From Kordiimonas marina (lineage in GTDB: Bacteria > Pseudomonadota > Alphaproteobacteria > Sphingomonadales > Kordiimonadaceae): a stretch of 64,000 nucleotides of DNA. Below the pieces are notes generated by a model. It saw only the letters and a program-made list of their open reading frames with translations. It ran no database searches and was not told the DNA's origin. Shown here piece by piece: positions 62,947 to 64,000 of this stretch (position 1 is the first letter of the stretch; the number at the start of each line of letters is the position of its first letter). The position numbers were made by a program, and so were the translations under genes. The DNA lies in the NCBI RefSeq assembly GCF_023006325.1, contig NZ_JAINDF010000002.1:124001-188000 (forward strand), read 5' to 3'.

Positions 62947-63045
62947 GGAACATCCTTTCGAAACTCGCGCATGGCTACCCTTTTTCGGGGCCGCGGGGCA
63001 AGTAAAATCAACGCCTGAGCAAGGGCAGAGGTCGCGGGGGGAAGC

Positions 63046-64000
63046 CTAGTGGCTGTGGCTATGGCCGTGGTGGTGGATGTGCACTGTGGGCAACAGGACC
63101 GAAAAGAACTTGCGCGCGCCGGTGTGTATGAGGATCGCGCAGACGCACGCCAGCCACAGCGAGAACAGCACATAGCCCCCGGACGGCAGTTTGACATCGA
63201 AGGGCAGCAGTTCGACCACGAAGGCCGCCGCGATCCAGAGCGCAACAGTCCAGGGCGCGATTTTCTGCAGGCCGTGATAGCCGCCAACCACAAGCGTGCG
63301 CACCCCGGTGTCATGTGGCTGCTTGTAAAGCTGCAGGAGAATGCCGCCCGCGACCAGGATCAGCAGAAGCCCCGGTGCGATGAAGCGGCCGACCGCGGCA
63401 ATGGTATCGACGGCATGATAGGCGCCGTGCACCAGCGTCGTGTCGAGCGGTCCCGCGACGTGATAAAGATAATGGGCATAGATAAGCGCGGTCACGAACA
63501 GGATGCCGAGCGCGGTACCGACCCTGTGGGCGCGCATGGTCTCCGGCTTCGGGGCCGTGCTGTGGTGCTCCAGCGGGTGCAGGATGACATGGAGGAGCGA
63601 GCCCGCGGCGAACGCCTGCCAGTAGCCGATCAGCGGTACGCCCCACCAGTCGGAAGCAAAGATCGCCATCAGATAGCCGATCACGGTCATGGCGCCGAGC
63701 GCGGCCAGCACGGCGATGCCGCCGGTGGTCGTCAGCACGGGGCGCAAGAGCCACCACACGGCGATCGCGACACCGATCCGGTGCAACAGAACCCCGCCGG
63801 CCACAAAGTCCCCTTGCGGGCTGTTTTTGGCCAAGGCGAGGATGGCGCCGTCACTGGTGGCATGGACCACAAGCGCAAGGGCAGCGACCAGCATCACGAT
63901 ACGGTGCGTCGACTGTTCGGGCTTATGGAAGACGAATTCGGCAATCCAGGGCAATGAAAAGCCGAGGATGGCGATCATAAGGCCTAAGAGACCGGCGTGT
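63046..64000 (-). CDS. Polytopic membrane protein with His-rich tail, ZIP-like motifs (5' end outside window)
   Basis: The frame stays open to the window edge (HAGLLGL precedes the ATG at 63978), so the start lies beyond 64000. At least eight hydrophobic helices are seen. ALVVHATSDGAILALAK and GVLLHRIGVAIAVWW are similar in placement to the metal-site helices of ZIP transporters (HNxxDG, HExP), and GSLLHVILHPLEHH adds further His. The C-terminus is HIHHHGHSHSH. A divalent-metal transporter or sensor is possible; the match is partial and no family is claimed. Confidence 0.6.
   Translation of the reverse strand, partial: HAGLLGLMIAILGFSLPWIAEFVFHKPEQSTHRIVMLVAALALVVHATSDGAILALAKNSPQGDFVAGGVLLHRIGVAIAVWWLLRPVLTTTGGIAVLAALGAMTVIGYLMAIFASDWWGVPLIGYWQAFAAGSLLHVILHPLEHHSTAPKPETMRAHRVGTALGILFVTALIYAHYLYHVAGPLDTTLVHGAYHAVDTIAAVGRFIAPGLLLILVAGGILLQLYKQPHDTGVRTLVVGGYHGLQKIAPWTVALWIAAAFVVELLPFDVKLPSGGYVLFSLWLACVCAILIHTGARKFFSVLLPTVHIHHHGHSHSH

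Overview
The window reads as chromosomal DNA of an alphaproteobacterium. The signs are high GC outside a few islands, a CarD-type regulator close to an RpoH sigma factor, an hslVU block beside a hisBHAFE run, a CnoX-type thioredoxin with an intact CxxC motif, and O2-independent ubiquinone genes next to a nar operon. A marine or facultatively anaerobic lineage such as the Kordiimonadales or Emcibacterales would fit, but the order is a guess.

Layout. 1-3961: carD and rpoH, separated by an AT-rich three-gene island (ATPase with a STAS-like part, a small STAS-like protein, a membrane-anchored protein). 3965-10360: a mixed accessory stretch with a secreted nuclease, a class IV aminotransferase paired with a sulfotransferase-like protein, a CHASE4 histidine kinase, an alpha/beta hydrolase, and a Crp/Fnr regulator divergent from a His/Met-rich exported protein. 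10449-10803: tRNA-Arg(CCT) and tRNA-Gly(GCC). 10979-18473: housekeeping genes (YbaK-type deacylase, cnoX, LON-domain protein, Trm112-like protein, HIT protein, hslVU), interrupted by a small cargo segment that carries a second copy of the hslU 3' end. 18636-21725: hisBHAFE. 21785-33342: sensing genes (protoglobin chemoreceptor, PAS kinase, Crp/Fnr regulator, two large chemoreceptors), with tRNA-Ser(GGA), a TonB-domain protein and a flavoprotein between them.

33987-56633 is a coherent nitrate-respiration island. It begins with a decapitated NsrR/Rrf2 gene, followed by moeA, an unknown small gene and moaA (molybdenum cofactor), a one-component regulator that fuses a NIT nitrate-sensing domain to a Crp/Fnr body with a Cys-rich tail, narK1-narK2-narGHJI, a parvulin-like accessory gene that has lost its catalytic domain, a carbonic anhydrase, a porin, nnrS, a PLP decarboxylase and ubiVUT. 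Four FNR-type palindromes (TTGAT-N4-ATCAA, two perfect and two with one mismatch) sit at its divergent promoters. The NIT-Crp regulator has an FNR-type recognition helix (ExxSR) that could read them. The island would supply nitrate uptake, reduction, cofactor and quinone under anoxia.

Just beyond it, a near-perfect sigma-54 promoter drives a 31-codon basic peptide gene that ends at a strong terminator. The remainder (57234-64000) is ordinary: a PilZ protein, an acyltransferase, cysE-cysK, an AI-2E-family permease, an SDR enzyme, and a membrane protein cut by the window edge.

No transposase, phage gene or CRISPR array was seen. All family calls come from reading the translated sequence; no database was searched.
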